In this document: piece after piece, positions 1 through 12,165 of the stretch
Position numbering within the stretch: the first letter of the stretch is position 1
Layout: every line of letters begins with the position of its first letter
Assembly (NCBI GenBank): GCA_963556255.1
Contig: OY744616.1
Coordinates: 9,545,064 to 9,609,063, forward strand
Origin: Allolobophora icterica
Taxonomy: Eukaryota > Annelida > Clitellata > Crassiclitellata > Lumbricidae
Reading direction: 5' to 3'
DNA: 64,000 nt
The notes under the pieces: generated by a model
What the model saw: the letters and a program-made list of their open reading frames with translations, nothing else
The model's database searches: none
What the model was told of the DNA's origin: nothing
Translations under genes and position numbers: made by a program

Positions 1-559
1 ATTCATGTATGCATTCACGTATCTATGTAAGGTTGGTTAGATAAATGGACTTGTAAGCGGTTACTATGGAAACGTCCGGACGCATCCATACATGCATTCA
101 TCTCGTCTTCTTTTTATCTAATTAAGACAATCAATCGTCTGTGTATCTGGACCAGGATATAATTGGACCACGACGTCCCGTTCTCTTCTTCTTCATCATT
201 ATCTTCTTCTTCTGCTTCGTCTTATGCAACAGCTGCAGTAGTCAATACATATTCTCGCCCCACTCCTCCAGCCTCTTCCCTGAGCTGCTTGCTGTCGCCC
301 TGTCCTGTTGACTGCCACGTTTGCCTCGTCATTATATCTTGTCCATTGGAGCAACAATAGATTTCTTCTGCTAATGAGATATCAGCTATGAATACATAAT
401 TATAACGTCACAGCATGTATATCGTTTGCAAATAACATATCATTTAATGAATACGTAATTACGGAGTAACAGCAAATCTTGTTTGCAAATGACATATCAT
501 TTTACGATTATTTAATTATTTTAAACAGCCTACGCATATGAAAGACTAAGTTCTTTCTC
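1..559. other. No gene seen
   Basis: Mostly A/T-rich unique sequence. A short serine-rich frame near 163-360 comes from a TTC/TCT run and has no recognisable domain. The last part may still belong to the decayed hAT element that follows. Confidence 0.5.
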
Positions 560-1080
560 GATACTATAGCATGCAAAGTTTATTCAATCTCTGCTCTGAT
601 ATGTTTAACCTAAGTTTGGACTCTCTTCAGGGTTGAAAAGCTTCTTTCGGAGTTGGCTGAAGATACAGGAATTGTTAATGTTAGCCTTGCAAATGTTATG
701 AAATCAGGAAAAGCACAGGGAAATTGAGGGAATAGTCATCAGAAATTGGTAAACATCGTCCGCATCTAGTAATTCAGTCTGTCTTAAAATCATGTCATTC
801 GCAACAACGGACTGTCCCTTCAATTTGATTATGTCAATGCCTAAATATTGCTGGCCTGCTACTATCGCCTGCCGCTGAAGCTGTTGCCACCACAGCGGAC
901 AGGGTCATAAAGTGCTTGTGACTGTACTTATCTCGGCTGCTCAGGATATATGCTGTTGATCCTGTCACATTTGATGTTGTTTGTAGCAGCAAACACTCAA
1001 TTTCTTTGCAAAACTGTCAGCGGGAAAAATCGATCTTTTTCTGTATTGGTCTTTTCTCTCCCAAAGCGTCTAGATCAGCA
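560..1080 (-). pseudogene. Decayed hAT transposase C-terminus
   Basis: On the minus strand, about 715-610 translates to a peptide with TLTIPVSSANSERSFSTLK. This is the signature of the hAT C-terminal dimerisation region of the zinc-finger-MYM type 1-like group, where a Leu-Thr-Ile-Pro-Val stretch precedes a Ser-x-Glu-Arg-Ser-Phe-Ser-x-Leu-Lys motif. Upstream on the same strand (1080-720) are pieces that look like the acidic/Lys-rich linker of such transposases, but they are broken by stops and at least one frameshift. A stop follows shortly after the motif. In an intact element this region helps the transposase form dimers. Here it is dead. I did not find the terminal inverted repeats, so the element's limits are unknown. 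The dimerisation motif is seen directly; the subfamily is inferred. Confidence 0.6.
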
Positions 1081-1409
1081 GATAAATAGACAGATATCTG
1101 CATTGATCAATAGCTCAATAACCTAAGAGCGATTTGTAGTTGGACGCAGTAGGGGAAAGGGAGAAAAACCCACGGGAAGAGCGAGATTGGGAGACAGTTT
1201 GAACTCCCCGTTGGGAAGGTGTAGGCGGTAGGCGGCAATAATGCAATTTATATGAAATAGAAGACGGAAATGAAATGGAAATGGAAGTACCAACGGGGAA
1301 CTATGGGCGAGAGTTAAATGGAACTTTATCTTCAGTGGTTGAACATTCAGTGGGGAAATGTAGGCAGAACATTTATTTAAACTCATAGTCGTAAACTTCA
1401 GTTCGGGCA
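1081..1409. other. No gene seen
   Basis: Unique sequence. A frame on the minus strand (1123-1410) is open for 95 codons but shows no domain, and no splice signals frame it convincingly. Confidence 0.5.
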
Positions 1410-1962
<553 letters not shown>

Positions 1963-1970
1963 GTATGTAC

Positions 1971-2352
1971 CATAAGCGCCGACTCCAGAGAGAAAGTTCG
2001 GTGGGTGCCTGGCACCCAGAAGAATTCGGACCATAAATTCAAATTTTTTACAACTAAGTAATCTCAAAACTTGAGAAGTACAACAACAACACAAATACCC
2101 AAAATTCCATGATCTTACAGTCACAGCCCGTACATAAATAATTTATTTATTATTTAAACATAATAAATAATAACACTGGAACGTTGTCACCGATTTCTAA
2201 TACTTTTTCTAACCTCGTAACCTTTGACAAGAAAACAATTTTCTTTCTCCGAAAATCCGCTAAAACTCACCTACCTAGGGACAGTGGAAAGGGTGAAGAG
2301 AGGGGGGAAGGACCCAGGCACCCAGTGACAAAAGCAAAAGTCGGCGCCTATG
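1971..2352. mobile_element. hAT-like MITE with 8-bp target duplication
   Basis: The left end reads CATAAGCGCCGACT. The right end, reverse complemented, reads CATAGGCGCCGACT (13 of 14 match). Both ends are flanked immediately by GTATGTAC (1963-1970 and 2353-2360), the 8-bp duplication typical of hAT transposons. A second inner inverted block, GGGTGCCTGG, is shared by both ends. The 382-bp interior has no transposase frame, so it is non-autonomous. The target was a GTAT microsatellite, which continues on the right. Because the duplication resembles that repeat, part of the match could be chance, but the C closing both copies is not part of the repeat. Confidence 0.75.
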
Positions 2353-2360
2353 GTATGTAC

Positions 2361-2450
2361 GTATGTGTATGTATGTATGTAGGTAGGTATGTGTGTATGT
2401 ACATAGTTATGTATGTATGTATGCAAGTATGTTTGTATGTATCTCAGTAC
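2361..2450. repeat. Degenerate (GTAT)n
   Basis: GTAT units with GTAC and GTAG variants, continuing the microsatellite into which the MITE to the left inserted. Confidence 0.8.
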
Positions 2451-2814
2451 AGAAATATCGCGTTATGTCGCGATATATTGCAGCTCAGAAGTACCGGACA
2501 AAATGTGCCGAGCGTTCCGATTCGATAGAAGCCAAATACATGTCGGTCTGTCGATGATAAGTTTAATGTCGCTGGTAAGCTCCAAAACAGAGATTTCTGG
2601 GAACACAAAACAGTCAGCAGTTCTCGGCTTCAACACAGCCAATCGTGTATGACTGCGATAAGGTGCAACAATTCGTTGCAGTGCTAGCGTTCCTAGAAAA
2701 TTAAGTAAGGACGTGAGCAAGTATTGTTAGTGAATCAGTAAGTCAGTCAGTCAGTCAATCATTATGCATACATAATTATATATGTATTCATGTGCTTATG
2801 TATGTATGCATTTA
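2451..2814. other. No gene seen
   Basis: Unique sequence with a short TCAG run near 2735-2760. Open frames on both strands carry no recognisable motif. Confidence 0.4.
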
Positions 2815-2926
2815 TTAATTATTATTATTTAGTGCTTTATTATGTTTAAAGTAGTACATATCCCCACCAAAATGGGGATATGTAGTTGGTTCAATAAAGA
2901 ATATATTTATTTATTTATTTGCCTCG
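2815..2926 (+). mobile_element. LINE 3' end with terminal hairpin
   Basis: Sequence typical of CR1/L2-type 3' ends. A perfect 12-bp hairpin has arms 2855-2866 and 2873-2884 and a 6-nt loop. AATAAAG follows, and then short (TTTA)n repeats. Hairpins of this type near the 3' terminus are what the LINE reverse transcriptase recognises. Only the extreme 3' end is present. Confidence 0.5.
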
Positions 2927-2937
2927 AGGTACCTCAG

Positions 2938-3286
<349 letters not shown>

Positions 3287-3579
3287 CATAATCAGTTACT
3301 TTCACGTCAGTTACAGCCTGTGCTGTCACGGACTGTCAAGCTCAGTCACGCGGATACGCTTAAAGGGATAATGTTGAGTCCTATTCTAACTCGATCCATC
3401 GACTGTTGGTGGTTGTGGATGTCAGGCGGTAAGCTGTTCCGGACAGATGGTCTATAGCAACAGTAAAACCCCTTCAATCATGTCGTCCAGTTCTCATTGC
3501 TCGGATGTGGAAGTCGCCCTGAGTTATCGAACGCATATATGACGCCGGTTATGGAAGGAGAGAATCAGTATGCATACAT
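3287..3579. other. No gene seen
   Basis: Unique sequence of ordinary composition. No domain or repeat was recognised. Confidence 0.4.
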
Positions 3580-4015
3580 ATATACATGCATACATACTCA
3601 CTTTCATACACACATAAATAGGCCCCATATGCACACATTTACATACATCATGCACAAAAACATACATACAAATATACAAACATATATGCATGCATGCATG
3701 GATACACAGATACATACATACATATACACATACATACATACGTACACACATATATACATACATACATACATACATACATACATACATACATACATACATA
3801 CATACATACATACATACATACATGCATACATACATGCATACATACATACATACACACATAATTTATATACAGTGCCTCTGAATAGTTATTCTGTGAGAGG
3901 CGCTTTATAAATTCTTAGATACGATACATACATACATTCACACATACATAAATACAGACATCCATGCATGCATGCATGCATGCATGCTTACACACACATA
4001 CATACACATACATAC
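3580..4015. repeat. (CATA)n arrays
   Basis: An imperfect CATA array with a pure core at about 3750-3855, then a short unique stretch containing GGCGCTTTATAAATT (a SINE/LINE tail-like motif at 3898), then a second degenerate CATA/CATG array. Confidence 0.9.
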
Positions 4016-4712
4016 GAAAGTAAATATATTTCGAAAGCACCAAGTTATAAATATCGATAAAAAATGGAGGTTTTCAAGCTACCCAGACAACACAAAGAGC
4101 ATTCCAGGAAAGCAAAGCAAACAACGGTGAACGCAGAACCGTTATTTCTTGTCTAGAGGACGGAATATTCTGACGCGAGACGACATCTGTTTGTTTTCAC
4201 AGCTGCTCCGCCCCGTCAGAAGGACCTAAGATGCCAAACCTTTGACCTACAAGCTGATCTTTATAGATGTACTCTTCCAAAGTCGCTCTCTGCTTTTTGC
4301 GTAACGAATGCGCCATCGTATGATAGACTGTACTGTTATATCGAAGGCTGGCTGACTAATTGTACGGGCCTTTCAGGAAATGTTGATCTAAACACTTACT
4401 CTGCTCATCCATAGCAGTGGATCTGTGTAACCAGATAACGGAATAAATTTTATAAATTTCTCGTTATTTCCGATGCACTTAACAAAAATTATTCCTGACA
4501 GATGTTGGAATATATGTTATTTATCCATCGTTGCTGTTAATGCAACTAATCGGGCACAGCTACCATCTGTAACACGTACAGGAATATGTTCTACGACGCT
4601 CTTTGCTCCCGAGACATTTATAAAGTACTCTCGGCAACAGAATTTGGATTCTAAGTTCTATATTTCTCGTTATTTTCGATGTATTTTTAGATACGGCGTG
4701 TACATACCCATT
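4016..4712. other. No gene seen
   Basis: Unique sequence. A frame at 4473-4871 crosses the MITE that follows and has no recognisable domain. Confidence 0.4.
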
Positions 4713-4880
4713 CAGGGACGTCTATCCCTCCCCAAGTCATTGGAGCAACTTCCCTTCCCCCTCTTCTTCCCCCTCCCCGTTTCTTCTCCCCTAAAATGGT
4801 GGCACACACGGACAGATCTCCCTCCCCTATTTCTTGGATGGAGCATTTGCTCCAAGGTTTCTATGGTGTAGACGCCCCTG
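4713..4880. mobile_element. Short hAT-like MITE
   Basis: The left end CAGGGACGTCTA mirrors the right end CAGGGGCGTCTA (reverse complemented), giving 11 of 12 matches. The right-inner sequence GGAGCATTTGCTCC resembles GGGAGCATTTGCCCC inside the element at 52383-52673, so the two may be related. No clean 8-bp target duplication is visible, only a loose TACAT..CC similarity on the two sides. Superfamily assignment rests on the CAGGG-type terminus. Confidence 0.4.
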
Positions 4881-5084
4881 TACATGCCAATACTTATATA
4901 TAATACAATAATATAATATATAATCGAATATATGTTCTAAATTTTATTAATTCAGACTTGTGAAATAAATATCGTATTGCGTGATTACCGATGAGAATTT
5001 TTGCTTCTTTCTACACCGTCAAAGATTCTTGTTATTAATTTTTGTTTCGATCGTAAACGTGTACAATAGCATGCATCACTAACT

Positions 5085-5395
5085 GTAACGTAACTGTAAC
5101 CATAAGGTAAACGTTTAAAGTTACAACACATAATTGTAAGCGTAAATGTAAGTAAAACCATAAAGGTAAACTTTATAACTATATTGCGTCACTGTAAAAG
5201 TAAGAGAAAAAGGAACTATAAGCGTAACGTTTACAGTTACAATGCATTACTGTGAATGCAACTGTAATATAACTATACATAGGTACGACTGTTTAGGCCT
5301 ACATAGTTTACACTAATGTTAAGGTATACCGTATTTATAATTGTAAACGTTTACATTTTACACTGTATTACATCGGATTAATATGAAGACGTTAC
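5085..5395. repeat. Dispersed repeat family A, copy 1
   Basis: Built of degenerate short units around ACTGTAA/CGTAA. It ends with TGTAAACGTTTACA-like sequence and then a block that closes GGATTAATATGAAGACG. The same order of blocks, including GAAAAAGGAACTATAA and CTGTGAATGCAAC, recurs at 8565-8845. No coding frame was seen and its class is unknown. Confidence 0.75.
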
Positions 5396-5498
5396 TGTTC
5401 ATCTATCCAACGCTGACCTTTAACCTTTGAACTTTGACCTTTGAACTTTGTGTATGGCGACCGTTTCCTTCTCGCTCATTTCTCGGACTTAAAAACGT

Positions 5499-5599
5499 CC
5501 ATCATGTATTACAAAAATTATCCGGAGAATAGTAGTAGTAGTAATAATAATAATAATAATAATAATAATAGTAGTAGTAGTAGTAGTAGTAGTAGTACT

Positions 5600-5670
<71 letters not shown>
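5499..5670. repeat. Dispersed compound-microsatellite unit, copy 2
   Basis: Same leader, TAG/TAA block order and ACTG interruption as at 2938-3286, but with a much shorter final AGT tract. It is bounded by AACGT on both sides (5494-5498 and 5671-5675), which could be a 5-bp target duplication. That suggests the unit moved as a small mobile element. Confidence 0.7.
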
Positions 5671-5671
<1 letters not shown>

Positions 5672-5864
5672 ACGTTTCGCAGAAAGGTGATTTACTGGCG
5701 TCTCTCAAATAGGAGGATCTTGAGGAAGTTCACAAAATGACGAAGAGGAAATGACAGATGATGAGATAGAAGGTGAGCGAGTGAGAATGAGCTCGAGGAG
5801 AAGAAAAACCAATGAGGAGGCCGAACATAAAAGGCTTCTGGATAAGGATGGTAACTGTTCAAAT

Positions 5865-6055
5865 ATACCTGCTATCCGTCCACTTCTTAATTTGGTTACA
5901 TATATGGGGGTTCCTATTAGCGGTACGTGTCCCTCTTGGGCTCCCCTTTAGAAACTCAACCAGAAAACTGTTGTGACAAACTGTTCTGTATTGTAGTTAT
6001 GAACTGTTTAATATTTCCTAATAAACGGATTTTTGATTTGATTTGATTTGATGGG
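5865..6055 (+). mobile_element. LINE 3' end with (TTTGA)n tail
   Basis: A stretch ending TTCCTAATAAACGG and then three to four TTTGA units, the form of a CR1-like LINE 3' terminus. The preceding bases may encode a decayed C-terminus, but no motif is clear. Confidence 0.45.
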
Positions 6056-6544
6056 CGAGAACAAAGGAGAGGGGAGGATGAAAGAGAGGAAGTGGCAGAG
6101 GATGAGGAAAGATAGAATGCCAAAGAATTGAAAAAAATACTGAGGATGTAGAGTAGAGAAGGCACGTCGAATGAAATGACGAATAGGCGTAGAACAAAGG
6201 GAAAGACGAGGAAGGGGTATGAGATGGGAAGGATGAGGCAGAGGACAAGATAGATAAGGACAAGAGGACAAGATATAGAAGGAAAAGAGTGAGGATGAGG
6301 AAGATGAGAACTACAGAAGAATAATTACGAGGCAGAGAAAGCGACAGAGATAAGGAATAGCGCGAGACGGTTCAAGAGGATGAGAGGAATGAAATGTTGA
6401 CGAATTCCTCAGCCGTGATGGAGGAGAGATGGAGGATTTATGGAGGAGTCTCAAGCGTCTTTGTATGAATCTCTTGATGTAAAAGTTTCGATTAATCGGT
6501 TTCCATCAACGAGTCATGATCTCAAATATGAGGCGCTTGAAACG
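6056..6544. other. Purine-rich sequence, no gene
   Basis: Strongly G/A-biased plus strand with GAGGA, AAGGA and GATAGA motifs. Open frames rich in S, P, E or R reflect this bias. Confidence 0.5.
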
Positions 6545-6905
6545 CAAGGAGGAGGAGGAGGAGGAGGAGGAGGAGGAGGAGGAGGAGGAGGAGGAGAAAG
6601 AGAAGGTGGAGGAAGAAGGACGAGGAGGACGAGAAGTAAAAGAAAGAGGAGGTGAAGGAGGAGGAACAGAACGAGAAGGAGAAAGAGGAGGACGAGAATG
6701 AAGAGGAGAAGGAGGAAGAGAAGGAGGAGGCAGGAGGAGGGGACGAGGAGAGAGGAGAAGGAAAGAAGGAGGAGGAGGAAGATTATTGAGTGGGGAAGAG
6801 ATTCGTCTTTCAAACGGCTAGACATCACAGCCGGAGAAGGAACAGGATGTGAGGAAGAGGAAGAGAGGAGGAGTAGGAGAGGGAAGGAGAGAGGGAGGAA
6901 GGAAG
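6545..6905. repeat. (GGA)n purine tract
   Basis: A pure GGA run near 6548-6597, continuing as degenerate GGA/GAA to about 6905 with a short unique island at 6790-6840. Confidence 0.9.
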
Positions 6906-7715
6906 GAAGATATGCGATTGATGAAAATACATCAACCTTTCCCAGATTCGTTTCTTCACGATTTTCTATGGCGACGATTACAATATACACTGAAAATAAG
7001 GACACTGACGAATGTGATGACGATGTTAAAAATATAATTATAATTATTAATAGTACTATTATTATTATTATTATTCTGTTTCGGCTCCTGGTTTGCTTTT
7101 GTCGTTGGCTATCGTGTTGAAATAGTCCTATCTTCTTTCATGGGCCTTGGTTGAATCGTTGAAGAGGAAATGATCTACAGATGAAAGTAACATTTTTATT
7201 GGTGACAGCTCACCTGGCTGTTCGGCACTGACAGTGAGGAGTCACGTGGTGGACCTTTTTTTATGGCAGATCAAGTGACCAAGGGTTGTGTGGATATCAG
7301 GATTAGGGTTACGGTTATTTAAGGAAGGAGGGAAAGGGAGTGCTGCGAAGAAGTAGAAGACGGTCGACATGAGATGATGGATCGATTGAGGGCACAGAGG
7401 AAATCGACTCGCCCTCTCGGGTGGAGTTTTAATGTCTGTAGCGGTCAGAGGTTGAAAAATGCGCTATAAAAAAGTCGTAAATGTTTCTGCATCAAAGTAG
7501 AAGAAGGGAATTGCTATGTCACAGACTTTTCTTTTCTGTCAACTGAACAGTAGGTCGTAGTGGAACAAGTTCAGTTTTAGTGTCTATGGTTCCGTGAAAC
7601 GATAAATTGTAACTTAAGGAACTGCCAGGTCATCGCTGATTTACTAAAAGACGCCATGTTCAATATTGGCATTTCCGAGATTTCAGGATTTTTGTGAATG
7701 GATTCCACCAGTTAT
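6906..7715. other. No gene seen
   Basis: Unique sequence with a short ATT run at about 7030-7072. No motif or mobile-element end was recognised. Confidence 0.4.
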
Positions 7716-8190
7716 GTCTGTAGTACTGTAATAATAGTAGAAGTAGTGATACTTGTAGTAATAATAGTAGTAGCAGTAACTACAGTAGTGGTAGTAGTAG
7801 TAATAGTAGTAGTGGTAATATTAATAATAATAGTAATAGTAGTAGTAGTAGTAGTAATAATAGCAGTAGTAGTTATTGTTGTTGTTATTGTTATTGTTAT
7901 TGTTGCCGTCGTTGTTGTATTAGTAGTTGTTACTACTACCGCTAATACTACTACAACCCATCACCACTACTACTACGTCGTCATCATCATCAGTGTCATG
8001 ATCATGATCACCATTATCATTTCTCCTTCTCCTTCTTCTTTTTTCTTCTATTCTATTTCTTCACTTATTATTACCGTTATTGTCTTCATATTATTCGTCA
8101 TCACCAGGAAACACTTGTTAACACCAACCATCATCATCTTCATCATCACCATCAATACTAATCATCTCCATCATCATCATCGTTGTTGTA
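7716..8190. repeat. Mixed trinucleotide tract
   Basis: A degenerate run of TAG/TAA, then TTG/TTA, TAC and CAT/CAC units. The 200-codon hydrophobic-looking frame across it is a product of these repeats. Confidence 0.85.
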
Positions 8191-8564
8191 TTCCTGAAAA
8201 GGCTTTCGTCATTAGACGTGATATAGTTTGTACGATTTATCCGAGTCAGAAACAAATGCACCGGATGCGCGCAGGTGTTTATCGGTATCCTATTGACTGA
8301 AACCGGTTGATCGCCTAGTATCTCGAATCCCAAGTGTTGATATCGGTGCTTCCCTTGAACGAAATACACGACGGGCAATATCTCCTATCGACACACCAAC
8401 TCATCGCTGTTTATCTCTTGTTTCTTCCTCTTGTTTACATCTTAAGGCCAAGTTGTAAACACTTCCTACCGTTTCAGAACAGCTGGCCTACACGATGTGT
8501 CGAAAAATGAGCGCTTCGACAGCATTGGCTTGCGCGATTCATCTCTTAGTGATTGCTGACGCTT
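8191..8564. other. No gene seen
   Basis: Unique sequence. No coding or RNA feature was recognised. Confidence 0.4.
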
Positions 8565-8845
8565 TGGGCGAAGTTTACATTACATAACGTCACTATAAGC
8601 GTCATTGTAACTATAAAGGTGAATGTCTACACTCTACAGTTACATTACGTTACTATAACCGTAAGCGAAAAAGGAACTATAACCGTAGCGTGTACAGTCA
8701 CAGCGTATTGCTGTGAATGCAACAGTTACTGTTACTATATAGGTAAAACTGTTTACATAGTTTACACTACTGTTTACGTAACGTAATTGTAATTGTAAAC
8801 GTTTACAGTTTACACTGTATTACATAGGATTAATATGAAGACGCT
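8565..8845. repeat. Dispersed repeat family A, copy 2
   Basis: Homologous and in the same orientation as 5085-5395. It shares GAAAAAGGAACTATAA, CTGTGAATGCAAC, the TGTAAACGTTTACA palindrome and the terminal GGATTAATATGAAGACG. The unit is dispersed rather than tandem, with about 3.2 kb between copies. Confidence 0.75.
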
Positions 8846-9931
<1,086 letters not shown>

Positions 9932-9999
9932 CGCCAGCATTTCAAATGGCTCAAAGTGTGAAGGTCAAACACTCTCACACGCTTTTTTAAGAGTATCTC

Positions 10000-10222
10000 G
10001 AGCAGGCACGGTAGCTGCTTGGCTAGAGGTTTCAGCTAGTAACACGAACGGCACTGGTTCGATTCTTCTCCTCTGATGTTCTTACGTGTAGGGACCTTGA
10101 ATAAGTCCTTCACATACAATTGCTCTTCACCTGAGAGTCAGGTTAACTGAACTTATGCGCTTGACAAAAAGCCGAGGACAATAGAATGTGTACCCATCGC
10201 CGCCAAATGGCTTGCGTAAGGA
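10000..10222 (+). mobile_element. tRNA-derived SINE, family B
   Basis: The head has a box-A-like region (GGTAGCTGCTTGGCTAGAGG) and a box-B match GGTTCGATTCT about 45 bases on. The body includes GGGACCTTGAATAAGTCC. The 3' end GTACCCATCGCCGCCAAA passes into the (ATG)n array. The same 3' end recurs at 63155-63222, and a related head and body at 19275-19500. SINEs are transcribed by RNA polymerase III and move using LINE enzymes; nothing here is coding. Confidence 0.7.
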
Positions 10223-10283
10223 AATGATGATGATGATGATGATGATAATGGTGGTGGTGGTGATGATGATGATGGTGATGGTA

Positions 10284-10372
<89 letters not shown>

Positions 10373-10428
10373 AATGATGATGATGATGATGATGATTATG
10401 ATTATGACAGTAATAATAATAATAATAG
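10223..10428. repeat. (ATG)n array at a SINE 3' end
   Basis: An ATG/GATG trinucleotide array that starts exactly at the end of the SINE, so it probably grew from the element's tail. Methionine or histidine runs in frames are artefacts. Confidence 0.95.
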
Positions 10429-10612
10429 CTAGTTTTCTTTTGTCTTCTGACAAATTTTTGTGACGCCCGAGGGATCATGTTCACCTCGGCCAAAAAATAA
10501 TGATAAAAATACTGTAATTGATAAATATTTGAATTAAATATGCGGAATTAGATTTTAAACCTGGCGTTCATTATAAAAGCCTTATTCAATCCTTCAGTCC
10601 TTCGTCCACTCA
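10429..10612. other. No gene seen
   Basis: Unique A/T-rich sequence. Confidence 0.4.
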
Positions 10613-11230
10613 TGTGATGCATTTTGAGAATAGGGACCATAAGTCTCAAATGGAGTTAAGGATTGATTCATAATCCTGGGTAATTTCTGATTAAAATGCA
10701 GAAAAAATGAACTTGATATCTTGATCCTAAGTATTTTTAAAACTTATTGAAAACTGAATATGCGCAAATGAGAGTTTTCGGATATTTCACTGTAAACCTT
10801 CACTGAAGAAAATGCGAATTTTTGACAAAACTTTACCACAAAATGCGTTATGAAATATTAACTAAACACAGCTCATAATGCCGTTCAATCACAGTATTAC
10901 GTTTTGTATACATGCACATTATTCGTGGGTAAAAATTATTCTACATTTAAAAAATTACTATGTGCTTAAAACTAGGCCCCTATTATAAAAGTCAGAACGG
11001 ATAACACAAGACTTATATTCTATTTTTAAGCCTCACACAAAAGTCATCATTTGAAGAATAAAACTTTAGATTTTTGAAAACTTTCCTTTATCAATGTTTA
11101 CTAGCAACATCAATGTATCCGAAATCGCTCTGAACTCATTTTCACCCAAACTGACCTATATTTGCTTTAAAGCCAGTTTTCTCAGTAACTGTGGAGAGAC
11201 TTATGGTCCCTTTTCCCAAAATGCATCACA
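10613..11230. repeat. Inverted repeat pair, 35-bp arms
   Basis: Arms 10613-10647 and 11196-11230 are reverse complements at 33 of 35 positions, with the core GGGACCATAAGTCTC. They are separated by about 550 bp of A/T-rich sequence without a coding frame. This could be the subterminal part of an unrecognised DNA transposon. I could not fix outer ends or a target duplication. Confidence 0.6.
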
Positions 11231-11877
11231 CTCATACGTTCATTCGTTAAGAGCACGCCTTAAAAACCAAACATGTTGACCTTCACATCTGAGTTTTTTC
11301 ACCGCGAGGTTTATTTATAAGTCGGTCCAAGTTCTTTTGAAACTATGTCGGTCGTATACAATTTCTCTCAAATGACTTCTCCCTGGAGAAAGTCAATTAA
11401 CTCTCAGCATGTAGCTGAGTTTGCAGTCGACGTCGTCTGTAGTCTTCCCAGAGGAAAGTCGGAGAAGAAGAAGTCCTTCCACATTGATTTAGATCGCGTG
11501 AAGCACTAGATCCGGTCACGAATTGATCCGACAATATCAAAAGAAGAGAAAATGATCGTAAGACTGCTTTAAAGAGAAGCAAAATGAGTCTTCCCACGGA
11601 AAATATTCCTCAGTCCTTTGAAGTAAGAAGCGACAATTTAGTATAGTAAAGGCTTCGCGAAATTGAGAAGCCTTGAAAGGCTGTGCATCGTTTGCCTGCC
11701 ACCTCTACGCTAGGGATTCGAATCCAGGTACGTTAATCGAAATATCAATTTAAATCATTTTCTGTTCCATATATATTTATGAATATTTCGTAGGCCTAAG
11801 CAAGTTGTAATACTTCAACTACTGGCCTAGTTATATAAATAAAGTATTAGTGTGAGTCTTTTCCCATTCACATCCAG
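11231..11877. other. No gene; tRNA-like relic possible
   Basis: Mostly unique. Near 11705-11722 the palindromic GGATTCGAATCC matches a box-B core, but no box A or cloverleaf could be drawn, so it is at most an old SINE remnant. Confidence 0.35.
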
Positions 11878-12165
11878 AGAAGAAGCGTAGTCCCTTGAGC
11901 TAGCCTCAGAGGCAGCCATAGAGTGCTAGCGACTTTATTTTCTCAGCTTCGGCATATATGATGACGGTCGGCCAGTCTTCTCCCTCGCCGGGTAATCTTC
12001 CCACCGACAGTGTACGGTCAATGTACTATTTAGAGCTGAATTGGGTAGGGGATGCAGGTGGAGCATAAATCTCGAACCAAATTTCTGCCCTGGCGGGTAT
12101 TTGAACTCCAGACCTCCCGGTTGATGGTCGAGCACACTAACCACTACACTATCGCGCACCCCTCT
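11878..12165 (-). mobile_element. tRNA-derived SINE, family A, copy 1
   Basis: On the minus strand the head reads GATAGTGTAGTGGTTAGTG (box A). It is followed by a box-B-like GGAGTTCAAATAC, then CAGGGCAGAAATTTGG, the body block ACACTGTCGGTGGGAAGA, and the tail block GAAAATAAAGTCGCTAGCAC, ending with CTCAAGGGACTACGCTTCTT. The same order of blocks is found in four other copies in the window. Confidence 0.85.
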
